Assembly: GCF_016881005.1 (NCBI RefSeq)
Contig: NZ_JACOPV010000013.1
Location: forward strand, 118,754 to 182,753
DNA: 64,000 nt
DNA from: Pseudomonas arcuscaelestis
GTDB lineage: Bacteria > Pseudomonadota > Gammaproteobacteria > Pseudomonadales > Pseudomonadaceae
Direction: 5' to 3'
The translations under genes were made by a program, and so were the position numbers. Of this stretch, positions 23,965 through 33,327 are shown in pieces. The notes below the pieces were generated by a model. It saw nothing but the letters and a program-made list of their open reading frames with translations, ran no database searches and was not told the origin of the DNA. Numbering within the stretch: the first letter of the stretch is position 1; the number at the start of each line of letters is the position of its first letter.

Positions 23965-25272
23965 TCAGCGCAATTTCTCGAGCATTTGGTAGTACCACAT
24001 GCCTGCCGCCAGCAACGGATTGCCCAGCACATCGCCCATCGGCACTTTGATGTGTTTGCAGCCGGCAAAGGTATCGAACTTCTCCAGCGTGCCGGTCAGT
24101 GCCTCAGCCATGATTTCACCCATGATGTGGCTGGTGGCAATGCCGTGTCCGGAATAGCCCTGGCAATACCAGACGTTGTCCGAGAGCTTGCCCAGCTGCG
24201 GAATACGGTTGACCACGATGCCCATGGCGCAACTCCACTGGAACTCCAGTGGCACCCCTTTCAATGCCGGGAAGGTGCGCTCGATGCAGGGACGCAGCTC
24301 GCCGGCAATGTCACGCGAGTCACGACCTGAATAGTTGGCGCCACCCCCGAACAGCAGGCGACCGTCAGCCGTCATACGGTAATAGTCGAGAACAAAGCGG
24401 CAGTCATAAACCGCCAGGTCCTGAGGGTTGATTTGTGCTGCCAACTCCCCGAGTGGGGCGGTGGTCACGATGCCGCCCATGGCCGGGAATATCTTGCCCT
24501 TGAGCTGACGCTTTTCCAGTTTGTGGTAGACATCACCGGCTAACAGGATCTGCTTGGCTTCGACGCGTCCCTGCGCCGTTACCACTGCCGGGTGATCGCC
24601 GTGGACGATCTCCAGTACTTCGGAGTTTTCGAAGATCAATGCACCAAGGCTGTGGGCTGCACGGGCTTCGCCCAGGCACAGGTTGAGCGGATGCAGGTGC
24701 AGGTTGCGCAGGTTCTTCAAGGCGCCAATGTACAGCGGGCTTTGCAGGTGTTTGCTGACCGCATGCCGATCGAGCAATTGCACCTGATCACCCATGCCGC
24801 GGCGCTGGGCTTCGGCCTCAAAGGCCTGCAGTTCTTTCATGTGCGAAGCTTTCATTGCCGCATGCAAATGACCGTGCTTGAGGTCGCATTCAATCCCGTA
24901 GCGCGCGACCCGCTGCTCGATGATCTGGTGGCCGCGCCAGCGCAGTTGCCAGATGAAGTCATCGACGTCGTCGCCAAGCTTTTCGCGCATCTGCTTGCGC
25001 ATTGCCTCGTCACCGGAAAGGCTGCCAGTGACCTGGCCGCCGTTGCGCCCGCTGGCGCCCCAACCAATGCGGTTGGTCTCGACAATGGCAACCTTGAGGC
25101 CGCGCTCGGCCAGTTCGACGGCGCTGGCAACGCCAGTGAAGCCGCCACCAATGATTACGACATCGACCTTCACGGTACCTTTGAGCGTCGGGTACTGGGT
25201 GGTGTCGTTGAGACTGGCGGTGTAATAGGAGGCACTGCGCTGGGCGGTGCTGGTGTTCACGGCTGCATTCAT
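23965..25272 (-). CDS. FAD-dependent oxidoreductase, gamma-glutamylputrescine oxidase (PuuB)-like
   Basis: DAO-family flavoenzyme (435 aa). The Rossmann motif VDVVIIGGGFTGVASAVELAE begins near residue 35, followed by GWGASGRNGGQVTGS typical of PuuB-type oxidases; CQGYSGHGIATSHIMG is the C-terminal FAD contact. Start at 25272 (MNAAVNTSTAQ) because AAGGA precedes it. It lies 30 bp behind a glutamine-synthetase-like ligase, matching the PuuA-PuuB step pair that glutamylates and then oxidises putrescine or related amines. The exact amine is not certain. Confidence 0.88.
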   Translation of the reverse strand: MNAAVNTSTAQRSASYYTASLNDTTQYPTLKGTVKVDVVIIGGGFTGVASAVELAERGLKVAIVETNRIGWGASGRNGGQVTGSLSGDEAMRKQMREKLGDDVDDFIWQLRWRGHQIIEQRVARYGIECDLKHGHLHAAMKASHMKELQAFEAEAQRRGMGDQVQLLDRHAVSKHLQSPLYIGALKNLRNLHLHPLNLCLGEARAAHSLGALIFENSEVLEIVHGDHPAVVTAQGRVEAKQILLAGDVYHKLEKRQLKGKIFPAMGGIVTTAPLGELAAQINPQDLAVYDCRFVLDYYRMTADGRLLFGGGANYSGRDSRDIAGELRPCIERTFPALKGVPLEFQWSCAMGIVVNRIPQLGKLSDNVWYCQGYSGHGIATSHIMGEIMAEALTGTLEKFDTFAGCKHIKVPMGDVLGNPLLAAGMWYYQMLEKLR

Positions 25273-25302
25273 AAAAAATCCTTGGCGCAAAAATAAAAGG
25301 GC

Positions 25303-26667
25303 TCAGGCCTGGGTCAGATACCAACGCCAGTCCTGTTCGCCGACTTCGGCCATGAACTGTCGGTACTCGGCACGCTTGACCGCCAGGTACACACCCAGAA
25401 ACGCTTCGCCGAATGCTTCACGCGCCCACTCCGACGCTTCCAGCGCCTTGAGCGAGGCGAGCCATTCGGTAGGTAGCAGTTCCTTGGCCTGGGCGTAGCC
25501 ATTGCCTTCGACCGGGGCGCCCGGGTCGAGCTGCTGACGAATGCCGCTGTGCAGGCTGGCGAGAATGGCGGCTGCGGCCAGGTAAGGGTTGGCGTCGGCG
25601 CCACAGATGCGGTGCTCAATATGACGGCTGTTGGCTGGGCCGCCTGGCACGCGCATGCTTACGGTGCGGTTGTCGACGCCCCAGGTCGGCGCCAGCGGTG
25701 CGTAGCTATTGGCCTGGAAGCGGCGATAGGAGTTGGCATTGGGGCAGAACAGCAGCAGCGAATCGAGCAGGTGCTTGAGCATACCGGCCACCGACTGGCG
25801 CAGCAGTGGTGTACCGGCCTTGTCGTCGCTGGCGTAAAGGTTGTTGCCTTCAGCGTCGGCCAGACTCACATGCATGTGCATGCCGGTCCCGGCGAGGTGA
25901 TCGAACGGTTTGGCCATGAAGCAGGCCTGCATGCCGTGCTTGTGAGCCACACCTTTTACCAGGCGCTTGTAGCGAACAGCCTGATCCATGGCCAGCAAGG
26001 CATCGCCATGCTCCAGGGTGATTTCGACCTGGCCTGGGGCGTATTCGGAAATCGCTGTGCGCGCCGGAATACCTTGGGCCTTGCAAGCACTATAGAGGTC
26101 GGCAAGGAACGGCTCGATCTGTTCCAGTTCGCGCAGGCCGTACACTTGCGTGCCGCGTGGGCGTGCGCCATCGCTGTCCAGGGCGGGTTGCGGACGTCCC
26201 TGATGGTCACGCTTCTGATCGAGCAGGTAGAACTCCAGCTCACAGGCCATCACCGGGTGGTAACCCTCGGCCTTGAGCGCATCGATCACCTTGACCAGTA
26301 GATGGCGCGGATCGGCGATGGTAGCCGGCATGCCTTCGCTAGGGTGCATGCTGACCTGCACCGCTGCGGTGGGAATCTGCCGCCAGGGTAAACGCACCAG
26401 GCTGTCTTTCAGAGGGTAGGCGCGACAGTCGATATCACCCACATCCCAGACCAACCCGGAGTTTTCCACATCGTCGCCATTGAGGGTCAAGCCGAGGATG
26501 GTGCTGGGCAGTGGTCGGCCGCTTTCATACACCGCTAACAGCTCTTCACGGTGTAGCAGCTTGCCGCGTGGCACGCCGTTGGCATCAAGAATGAACAGTT
26601 CGATCATCTCGATATCCGGGTTTTGTGCCAGGAATGTTCGGGCTTGCTCGATGGAGGCAAATTGCAT
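25303..26667 (-). CDS. Glutamine synthetase-family gamma-glutamylpolyamine ligase (PuuA/PauA-like)
   Basis: A 454-residue ligase of the type I glutamine synthetase fold. Visible signatures: MACELEFYLLD (metal Glu pair), CFMAKPFDHLAGTGMHMHVS (metal and ATP region) and a substrate-loop motif NRTVSMRVPGGPANSRHIEH. It lacks the adenylylation Tyr region of GlnA and is like the enzymes that glutamylate polyamines or ethanolamine-type amines. First gene of a two-gene operon with the PuuB-like oxidase. Pseudomonads carry several paralogues, so the specific amine is open. Confidence 0.9.
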   Translation of the reverse strand: MQFASIEQARTFLAQNPDIEMIELFILDANGVPRGKLLHREELLAVYESGRPLPSTILGLTLNGDDVENSGLVWDVGDIDCRAYPLKDSLVRLPWRQIPTAAVQVSMHPSEGMPATIADPRHLLVKVIDALKAEGYHPVMACELEFYLLDQKRDHQGRPQPALDSDGARPRGTQVYGLRELEQIEPFLADLYSACKAQGIPARTAISEYAPGQVEITLEHGDALLAMDQAVRYKRLVKGVAHKHGMQACFMAKPFDHLAGTGMHMHVSLADAEGNNLYASDDKAGTPLLRQSVAGMLKHLLDSLLLFCPNANSYRRFQANSYAPLAPTWGVDNRTVSMRVPGGPANSRHIEHRICGADANPYLAAAAILASLHSGIRQQLDPGAPVEGNGYAQAKELLPTEWLASLKALEASEWAREAFGEAFLGVYLAVKRAEYRQFMAEVGEQDWRWYLTQA

Positions 26668-27107
26668 GCAGTTCTCGCTAGCGCCATCAGGCGCACAGGA
26701 CTGTTTCCGCTATGGGGCGACAGTCAAAGACAGGTAGGCCAAGGCTGGCCGATGAAATCAGTCTAAGGCGAGAGCGTTATCTGGTGGGCGGGCATGGCGG
26801 CAGTGCCACAAGGCCCAGAAGGCGAGAATAATGTGAACCAGCGGGTTTTCCCCAGAGCGAGCCCGTACCTTCGGAAACGAAGGGCGCAACAGCGAACGGG
26901 GCTTACACAGGGGCGAAGTCATGCCGCGATACTCCCATGCCAGCGAAGGTTCATTAAATCAGCCTTTGTATACCTTCAGTTTGCCTAGCGCTAAACAATC
27001 ATCGCGCCACCCTGACCGTGCCGAGCGGGGGCAAATCTGCGACAATCGCAGCCCTTCCTATGCCGATCATGAAAAAGCAGGCTCACCTGCACGACTAAAA
27101 AGCGCCC
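26668..27107. other. 440-bp intergenic region between the divergent ligase and hrpA genes
   Basis: No gene seen. It must carry the leftward promoter of the ligase operon and the rightward promoter of hrpA. The only clear structure is a short hairpin CCTTCG-GAAA-CGAAGG at 26868-26883, flanked by GCCC/GGGC. I found no convincing match to a known operator. Confidence 0.5.
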
Positions 27108-30100
27108 ATGACTGACCACGCTATCGATCAACTGTTGAAAAACCTCGACCATGCAATGATTGCCGAGCGTCATCGCCTGCGCCGGCAACTGCACGAAATA
27201 CGCAAACGCCCGGACGAGGCCAGGCTGGCTCAGTGGGTGGAGAAGGTCCAGGCGTCCTGCGCACAGGTCGCGGCGCGTAAAGCCAGCGTGCCGAGCATCC
27301 GTTACGACGACAGCCTGCCGATTGCGGCCAAGCGTGACGAAATCATGAAGGTCCTGGCCAAGCATCAGGTGCTGATCATTGCCGGCGAAACCGGCTCGGG
27401 TAAAACCACTCAGTTACCGAAGATTTGCCTGGAGCTCGGACGTGGCCAGCATGGTCTGATTGCCCACACACAGCCCCGGCGTATTGCGGCGCGCAGCGTC
27501 GCCGCGCGTGTGGCCGAGGAATTGGGTACGCCGCTGGGCGCGCTGGTGGGTTACCAGGTGCGCTTTGAAGACCAGAGCGACGCCAATACCCTGGTCAAAC
27601 TGATGACCGACGGTATTCTTCTTGCCGAAACCCAGCACGACCGTTTTCTTGAGCGCTACGACACCATCATTGTTGACGAAGCCCATGAACGCAGCCTGAA
27701 CATCGACTTCCTGCTCGGTTACTTGAAGACCTTGCTGCCACGGCGTCCGGACCTGAAGGTCATCATCACTTCGGCGACCATCGACCTTGAACGCTTCTCC
27801 AAGCATTTTAACGATGCGCCGATCATCGAGGTCTCGGGGCGTACTTATCCGGTGGACACCTGGTACCGACCGCTGACCAGCGAGCAGGACGAGGAAGGTA
27901 ATCAAGTAGAAGATGACCTGACCGTTGACCAGGCGATTCTCGCCACACTCGACGAGATCGCCAGCTTTGAGCGTGGCCAAGGCAAGGGGCCGGGCGATGT
28001 GTTGGTATTCCTGCCCGGTGAGCGCGAGATCCGCGATGCCGCCGAAATGCTGCGCAAGGCGCAATTGCGCCACACCGAAATCTTGCCGTTGTATGCGCGC
28101 TTGTCGCCGGCCGAGCAGCAGAAGATTTTCCAGTCCCATCCGGGGCGACGCGTGGTGCTCGCCACCAACGTTGCGGAAACGTCGTTGACGGTGCCGGGTA
28201 TCCGTTACGTGATCGACAGCGGTACAGCGCGGATCAGCCGCTACAGCTACCGCGCCAAGGTTCAGCGCCTGCCGATCGAGGCGGTGTCGCAGGCCAGCGC
28301 CAATCAGCGCAAGGGCCGTTGTGGCCGGGTCGAGCCGGGTATTTGCGTACGCCTGTACAGCGAAGAAGATTTCAACGCGCGGCCGGAATTTACCGACCCT
28401 GAAATTCTGCGCACCAACCTGGCTGCAGTGATCCTGCAGATGCTGCACCTGCGCCTGGGTGAGATCGACGCCTTCCCGTTTATCGAGCCACCTGACGGCA
28501 AGGCCATCAGCGATGGCTTCAACCTGTTGCAGGAACTCTCCGCAGTAAACCGTGAGAACCAGTTGACCCCCCTGGGGCGCCAGTTGGCACGCCTGCCGGT
28601 CGATCCACGCCTGGGGCGGATGCTGCTCGAAGGTGCCAAGCAGGGCAGCCTCAACGAGTTGTTGATTGTCGCCAGCGCCTTGTCGGTGCAAGACCCACGC
28701 GAGCGTCCACCGGAGCGTCAGCAGGCCGCCGACCAGGCGCATGCGCAATGGAAGGACGCCGACTCCGACTTCGCCGCATTGCTCAGCCTTTGGCGTGGCT
28801 TTGAAGAGCAACGCCAGGCCCTGACTGCCAGTCCGCTGCGTAACTGGTGTCGGAAGAACTTCCTCAACTATCTGCGCTTGCGTGAATGGCGTGATGCTCA
28901 CCGGCAACTGAGCCTGATTTGCCGTGAACTGCAATTGAGCGTCAATAAAGAACCGGCCGATTACCAGAAGTTGCACAAGGCGATTCTGTCCGGCTTGCTC
29001 AGCCAGGTCGGCCATAAAACCGAAGACGGCGATTATCTGGGGGCTCGCCAACGACGCTTCTGGGTACATCCCTCTTCGGGCCTGGGCAAGAAGCGCCCAC
29101 AGTGGATCATGACCGCTGAGCTGGTAGAAACCACCAAGTTGTATGCGCGTATGGTGGCCAAGATCGAGCCGGACTGGATCGAACCGCTGGCAACCCACTT
29201 GATCAAGAAGAACCATTTCGAACCGCACTGGGAAAAGAAACGCGGCCAGGTGGTAGCTTTTGAACAGGTGACGCTCTATGGCCTGATCGTGGTCGGTCGT
29301 CGTCCGGTGCACTTCGGTCCGATCGACCCGGTGATGTCACGAGAGTTGTTCATTCGTGAAGCACTGGTAGGTGGCGAAATTCAATCGAAAGCCAAATGCC
29401 TGAGTGCCAATCGCAAGTTGCTCGAGCAACTTGACGAGCTTGAAGCCAAGGCCCGGCGCCGCGACATTCTGGCCGATGAAGAAACCCTCTACGGCTTTTA
29501 TGAAGAGCGTCTGCCTGCCGAGATTCACCAGACCGCAACTTTCGACAGTTGGTATCGGGTCAACAGCCAGAAAGATCCGCAACTGCTGATCATGCGCGAA
29601 GAAGACGTGCTGGCACGTGAAGCCAGTGAAGTTACTGCCGCGCAGTATCCAGATACCTTGCGCCTGGGCGACTTGAGCCTGGCGCTGAGTTATCACTTCG
29701 AGCCCAATCATCCTCGAGATGGTGTCACCGTGCGGGTGCCGGCGCCATTGTTGCCAAGCCTGCCGGGCGAACGCCTGGAGTGGTTGGTGCCGGGTTTGCT
29801 CGAAGCCAAATGCATTGCCCTGGTGCGTAACCTGCCCAAAGCATTGCGCAAGAACTTCGTGCCGGTGCCAGACTTCGTCAAGGCCGCCCTGCAACGCATG
29901 ACCTTTGCCGAAGGCTCGTTGCCTCAGACCCTGGGACGTGAATTGTTGCGCATGACCGGGGCTCGGGTCAGCGATGAAGCCTGGGCTGAAGCCGCCGGGC
30001 AGGTGGACAATCACCTGAAGATGAACCTGGAAGTGGTCGATGCCCACGGCAAGTTTCTTGGTGAAGGTCGCGACCTGACCGAACTGACCGCACGCTTTGC

Positions 30101-31013
30101 GGCTGCCAGTCAGGCTGCACTGGCTGTGCCGCAGACCGAAAAAAGCCAGCAACCGGTCCAGGCCAAGGCCTTTGCTCAGGTTGCCGAAACCGTCCAGCAA
30201 AAGATTGCCGGTCTTTCCATGACGGTTTATCCGGCGTTGGTGGAAGAAAACGGGACGGTCAAGGAAGGACGCTTCTCAACCCTCGCCGAAGCCGAGTTCC
30301 AGCACCGTCGCGCCTTGCAGCGCCTGCTTTTGCAACAACTGGCAGAGCCGGCCAAGTTTTTGCGTGGCAAGCTTCCCGGTCTGACCGAACTGGGCTTGTT
30401 GTATCGCGAGTTGGGGCGCGTCGACGCGTTGGTGGAGGATATCCTTCTGGCCAGCCTCGACAGCTGCATTCTGGAAGGAGAAAGCAACTTGCCTCGCGAT
30501 GGCGCGGGCTTGGCCTCGCTGGCCGAACGCAAGCGCGGTAGCTGGACCGAGCACGCGGAGCGGTTGGCCCGCCTGACCCTGGAGATCCTCAAGCTCTGGC
30601 ATGGCCTGCAAAAGCGCTTCAAGGGCAAGATCGATCTGGCCCAGGCTGTGGCGCTCAACGACATCAAACAGCAGTTGAGCAACCTGGTTTATCCGGGCTT
30701 TGTCCGCGAAACCCCAGGGGTGTGGCTCAAGGAGCTGCCGCGCTACCTCAAGGCGGTTGAATTGCGCCTGGAAAAACTTGGCTCGCAGGTGCAGAAGGAC
30801 CGGGTCTGGAGTGGCGAACTGAGCAACTTGTGGGCGCAGTACAAGGCCCGCGCTGACAAGCACGCTCAGGAAGGCAAGCGTGATGAACAGCTGACGGTGT
30901 ACCGCTGGTGGCTGGAAGAGTACCGGGTTTCACTTTTTGCCCAGCAGTTGGGCACCAAGGTGCCGGTTTCTGACAAAAGACTCAGCAAGCAGTGGAGTCA
31001 GGTAGAAGCCTAA
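27108..31013 (+). CDS. hrpA: ATP-dependent RNA helicase HrpA
   Basis: A 1301-residue DEAH-box helicase, full length for HrpA. Motif I GETGSGKTTQLPK (near residue 95), motif II DEAHERS, motif III SATID, motif V TNVAETSLTVPGI and motif VI QRKGRCGRVEPG are intact, followed by the helicase-associated and OB-type domains and the long HrpA-specific C-terminal DUF3418 region. It unwinds RNA, and in E. coli HrpA resolves stalled ribosomes. It is monocistronic here. The opposite strand carries a 632-codon open frame that is a composition artefact. Confidence 0.97.
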   Translation: MTDHAIDQLLKNLDHAMIAERHRLRRQLHEIRKRPDEARLAQWVEKVQASCAQVAARKASVPSIRYDDSLPIAAKRDEIMKVLAKHQVLIIAGETGSGKTTQLPKICLELGRGQHGLIAHTQPRRIAARSVAARVAEELGTPLGALVGYQVRFEDQSDANTLVKLMTDGILLAETQHDRFLERYDTIIVDEAHERSLNIDFLLGYLKTLLPRRPDLKVIITSATIDLERFSKHFNDAPIIEVSGRTYPVDTWYRPLTSEQDEEGNQVEDDLTVDQAILATLDEIASFERGQGKGPGDVLVFLPGEREIRDAAEMLRKAQLRHTEILPLYARLSPAEQQKIFQSHPGRRVVLATNVAETSLTVPGIRYVIDSGTARISRYSYRAKVQRLPIEAVSQASANQRKGRCGRVEPGICVRLYSEEDFNARPEFTDPEILRTNLAAVILQMLHLRLGEIDAFPFIEPPDGKAISDGFNLLQELSAVNRENQLTPLGRQLARLPVDPRLGRMLLEGAKQGSLNELLIVASALSVQDPRERPPERQQAADQAHAQWKDADSDFAALLSLWRGFEEQRQALTASPLRNWCRKNFLNYLRLREWRDAHRQLSLICRELQLSVNKEPADYQKLHKAILSGLLSQVGHKTEDGDYLGARQRRFWVHPSSGLGKKRPQWIMTAELVETTKLYARMVAKIEPDWIEPLATHLIKKNHFEPHWEKKRGQVVAFEQVTLYGLIVVGRRPVHFGPIDPVMSRELFIREALVGGEIQSKAKCLSANRKLLEQLDELEAKARRRDILADEETLYGFYEERLPAEIHQTATFDSWYRVNSQKDPQLLIMREEDVLAREASEVTAAQYPDTLRLGDLSLALSYHFEPNHPRDGVTVRVPAPLLPSLPGERLEWLVPGLLEAKCIALVRNLPKALRKNFVPVPDFVKAALQRMTFAEGSLPQTLGRELLRMTGARVSDEAWAEAAGQVDNHLKMNLEVVDAHGKFLGEGRDLTELTARFAAASQAALAVPQTEKSQQPVQAKAFAQVAETVQQKIAGLSMTVYPALVEENGTVKEGRFSTLAEAEFQHRRALQRLLLQQLAEPAKFLRGKLPGLTELGLLYRELGRVDALVEDILLASLDSCILEGESNLPRDGAGLASLAERKRGSWTEHAERLARLTLEILKLWHGLQKRFKGKIDLAQAVALNDIKQQLSNLVYPGFVRETPGVWLKELPRYLKAVELRLEKLGSQVQKDRVWSGELSNLWAQYKARADKHAQEGKRDEQLTVYRWWLEEYRVSLFAQQLGTKVPVSDKRLSKQWSQVEA

Positions 31014-31216
31014 ACCCCAGGAGTTGTGGCACACTTGGCCGATATTCGCCGCTGCCGTGTCATTGTTGCCGGCAGCAGCGCTTACCGAATGTGGTGCCCT
31101 GCAGCGGTCCCGCGTGCCGGGATAATTATGTGCAAGAGTTGGTACGTTAGTGCCAGCCAAGCGAATTGAACAGGCCGGTGCCCGTCAGGCATCGGCCCCT
31201 GAACAGAGGAACGACC

Positions 31217-32338
31217 GTGCATAACGTCGTCATCAGCGGCACCGGCCTGTACACCCCGGCCAACAGCATTTCCAACGAAGAGCTGGTGGAGTCTTTCAAC
31301 GCTTATGTGCAGCAGTTCAACGCCGACAATGCTCAAGCCATCGAACGCGGTGAAGTGCAGGCGCTGGCTCCGTCCGACGCCGCGTTCATCGAAAAGGCCT
31401 CGGGTATCAAGAGCCGTTTTGTCATGGACAAGGCAGGGATTCTCGATCCCCAGCGCATGAAGCCACGCTTGCCGGAACGCTCCAACGAAGAGCCGTCGAT
31501 CCTCTGCGAAATGGCTGTAAAAGCAGCCGAACAGGCATTGCAACGCGCCGGCCGCAGCGCTGCCGATGTCGACGCGGTGATCGTTGCCTGCTCCAACTTG
31601 CAGCGCCCGTATCCGGCCGTTGCCATCGAAGTGCAGCAAGCTCTGGGTATCAACGGCTTTGGCTTCGACATGAACGTCGCCTGCTCCTCGGCCACTTTTG
31701 GTATTCAGACTGCCTGTAACAGCGTGCAGTTGGGCCAGGCTCGTGCGGTACTGGTCATCAGTCCGGAGATTTGCACCGGTCACCTGAACTTCCGCGACCG
31801 TGACAGCCACTTCATCTTTGGTGATGCGGCGACTGCGGTGTTGGTGGAACGCGCCGACCTGGCAACCTCTGCGCACCAGTTCGATATTGTCAGCACCAAA
31901 CTGCTGACGCAGTTTTCCAACAATATCCGCAACAACTTCGGCTTCCTCAATCGCGCTGCCGAAGAGGGCATCGATTCCCCGGACAAACTGTTTGTCCAGG
32001 AAGGCCGCAAGGTGTTCCGTGAGGTCTGCCCGATGGTCGCTGAACTGATCGCTCAGCATCTGGCGGAAAACGCCATCGACGTGAATGACGTCAAACGTTT
32101 CTGGCTGCACCAGGCCAATCTGAGCATGAACCACCTGATCGTCAAGCGCCTGCTCGGCCGCGAAGCGCAGGAAGAAGAAGCACCGGTGATTCTCGACACC
32201 TACGCGAACACCAGCTCGGCAGGTTCAGTAATTGCGTTGCACAAGTACCAGGATGACTTGGCTAAAGGATCCCTGGGTGTGCTCAGTTCCTTCGGTGCTG
32301 GCTACTCGATCGGCAGCGTGATTCTGCGCAAGCGCTGA
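31217..32338 (+). CDS. FabH-like beta-ketoacyl synthase III (PA3286 type)
   Basis: A 373-residue thiolase-fold enzyme with the triad Cys in VACSSATFG, His in LHQANLSMN and Asn in TYANTSSAG. Longer than FabH and similar to P. aeruginosa PA3286, which condenses medium-chain acyl-CoA from beta-oxidation with malonyl-ACP and so shunts it into fatty acid synthesis. Start is the GTG at 31217 (MHNVVISGTGLYTPANSIS) with AGAGGA upstream; the frame from 31166 is rejected. The next genes are the ECF sigma/anti-sigma pair, as in P. aeruginosa PA3285-PA3284. Confidence 0.92.
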   Translation: MHNVVISGTGLYTPANSISNEELVESFNAYVQQFNADNAQAIERGEVQALAPSDAAFIEKASGIKSRFVMDKAGILDPQRMKPRLPERSNEEPSILCEMAVKAAEQALQRAGRSAADVDAVIVACSNLQRPYPAVAIEVQQALGINGFGFDMNVACSSATFGIQTACNSVQLGQARAVLVISPEICTGHLNFRDRDSHFIFGDAATAVLVERADLATSAHQFDIVSTKLLTQFSNNIRNNFGFLNRAAEEGIDSPDKLFVQEGRKVFREVCPMVAELIAQHLAENAIDVNDVKRFWLHQANLSMNHLIVKRLLGREAQEEEAPVILDTYANTSSAGSVIALHKYQDDLAKGSLGVLSSFGAGYSIGSVILRKR

Positions 32339-32344
32339 GTCTGA

Positions 32345-32370
32345 TGTAACAAGCCGCACGTTTCGACGTC
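32345..32370 (+). promoter_or_regulatory. Candidate ECF-type promoter (TGTAAC-N16-CGTC)
   Basis: TGTAAC at 32345-32350, exactly 16 bases, then CGTC at 32367-32370, beginning seven bases after the FabH-like stop and 29 bp before the ECF sigma start. AAC-type -35 and CGTC -10 elements with this spacing are the common pattern for ECF sigma promoters, so autoregulation is likely. Confidence 0.65.
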
Positions 32371-32398
32371 AATTGCGCACGTCCAGAATGAGGTGGCG

Positions 32399-33010
32399 AT
32401 GTCGGCCGATAATGAAGCACGCTTGCTTGAGCGCCTGTTGCTCGCCGATCAACAGGCATTCAAGGAGCTGGTAACAACGTATCAGGGCGCCATGCGCGCC
32501 GTGGCCTATGCCATTCTAGGCAGCCGTCAGGCCGATGAAGCGGTGCAGGATGCCTGGCTGGCGGTGGTGCGTGGCCTGCCAGGCTTTCAGCGCCGTTCCA
32601 GTCTGAAAACCTGGTTGCTGACCATCACCGCAAACGCGGCCAAAAACCGATACAAACAAAATCGCCGCGAGGTGCTGCTCGATGACTTGCCTTCCCCGCA
32701 TGGCACTGTCGGCGATGCACGCTTCGCCAGCGATGGTCATTGGTTGACCGCGCCTTCCTCGTGGCACGAAGACTCCCCGGAGGCACTGCTCAGTCAGGAT
32801 GAACTGCGTGAATGCCTTGAGCACACCTTGCTCAGTCTGTCGCAGTTGCAAAGCAGCGTTCTGATCCTGCGTGAACGTCAGGGATTGCCACTCGAAGAGA
32901 TTTGTAATCTTCTCGGTATCTCGCTCTCCAATGTCCGCGTGCTGCTGCACCGGGCAAGATTGAAGGTCTTTGCCACCCTGGAACACTTCGAGGAGACGGG
33001 CCAATGCTGA
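32399..33010 (+). CDS. ECF sigma factor (PA3285-like)
   Basis: RNA polymerase sigma factor of 203 aa. Region 2 reads QAFKELVTTYQGAMRAVAYA ... ADEAVQDAWLAVVRGL with the -10 recognition helix LKTWLLTITANAAKNR; region 4 is GLPLEEICNLLGISLSNVRV. A longer-than-usual, probably flexible linker with DDLPSPHG lies between. ATG 32399 has GAGG six bases upstream (a GTG at 32393 is also in frame). It overlaps the anti-sigma gene by seven bases. The regulon is unknown; its own promoter is a probable target. Confidence 0.93.
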   Translation: MSADNEARLLERLLLADQQAFKELVTTYQGAMRAVAYAILGSRQADEAVQDAWLAVVRGLPGFQRRSSLKTWLLTITANAAKNRYKQNRREVLLDDLPSPHGTVGDARFASDGHWLTAPSSWHEDSPEALLSQDELRECLEHTLLSLSQLQSSVLILRERQGLPLEEICNLLGISLSNVRVLLHRARLKVFATLEHFEETGQC

Positions 33011-33243
33011 GCTGCAAGGAACTGGTCGCCTGCTCAAGCGATTACCTCGACGGGCAACTCAGCCTCGGTGAAAAGCTGCTGGCTCGTCAGCACCTGCTGT
33101 TTTGCCGGAACTGCCGGCGATTCCTCAGGCAGATGCGGGTGACCCAAGCGACGATCAAGGCTATGCCGGAGGCGCCGGTAGACGATGTTGATGAAATCGT
33201 CCAGCAGATGACGAAAGCACGCCCACCTCACGACGGCCCCTGA
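33004..33243 (+). CDS. Soluble zinc-finger anti-sigma factor
   Basis: A 79-residue protein with the zf-HC2/ZAS pattern: CKELVACSSDYLDGQLSLGE at the N-terminus and the H-x3-C-x2-C zinc motif in RQHLLFCRNCRRFL. It has no membrane segment and ends after about 30 acidic residues, so it is a cytoplasmic anti-sigma factor, the kind that often senses redox or metal state through the cysteines. Its start overlaps the sigma gene by seven bases, so the two are made in a fixed ratio. Confidence 0.88.
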   Translation: MLSCKELVACSSDYLDGQLSLGEKLLARQHLLFCRNCRRFLRQMRVTQATIKAMPEAPVDDVDEIVQQMTKARPPHDGP

Positions 33244-33309
33244 AAAACCTGCTTGAAGGCTCTGCAACGGGGCTTTTCGGCTTATTCGCATTCGAAGTAA
33301 AAAGTTCCC

Positions 33310-33327
33310 CTGTCATAAAAGATTTAT
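33310..33327 (+). promoter_or_regulatory. Probable Pho box upstream of the porin gene
   Basis: A perfect PhoB half-site CTGTCAT at 33310-33316, then AAAA and a degenerate second half GATTTAT at 33321-33327, spaced 11 bp as in Pho boxes. It lies 132 bp before a porin of the OprP/OprO phosphate family, whose known relatives are PhoB-activated. Confidence 0.6.

Noticed and set aside
27414..29312. 632-codon minus-strand frame within hrpA
   Set aside because: A high-GC shadow of a clear helicase gene; no recognisable protein and no ribosome site.
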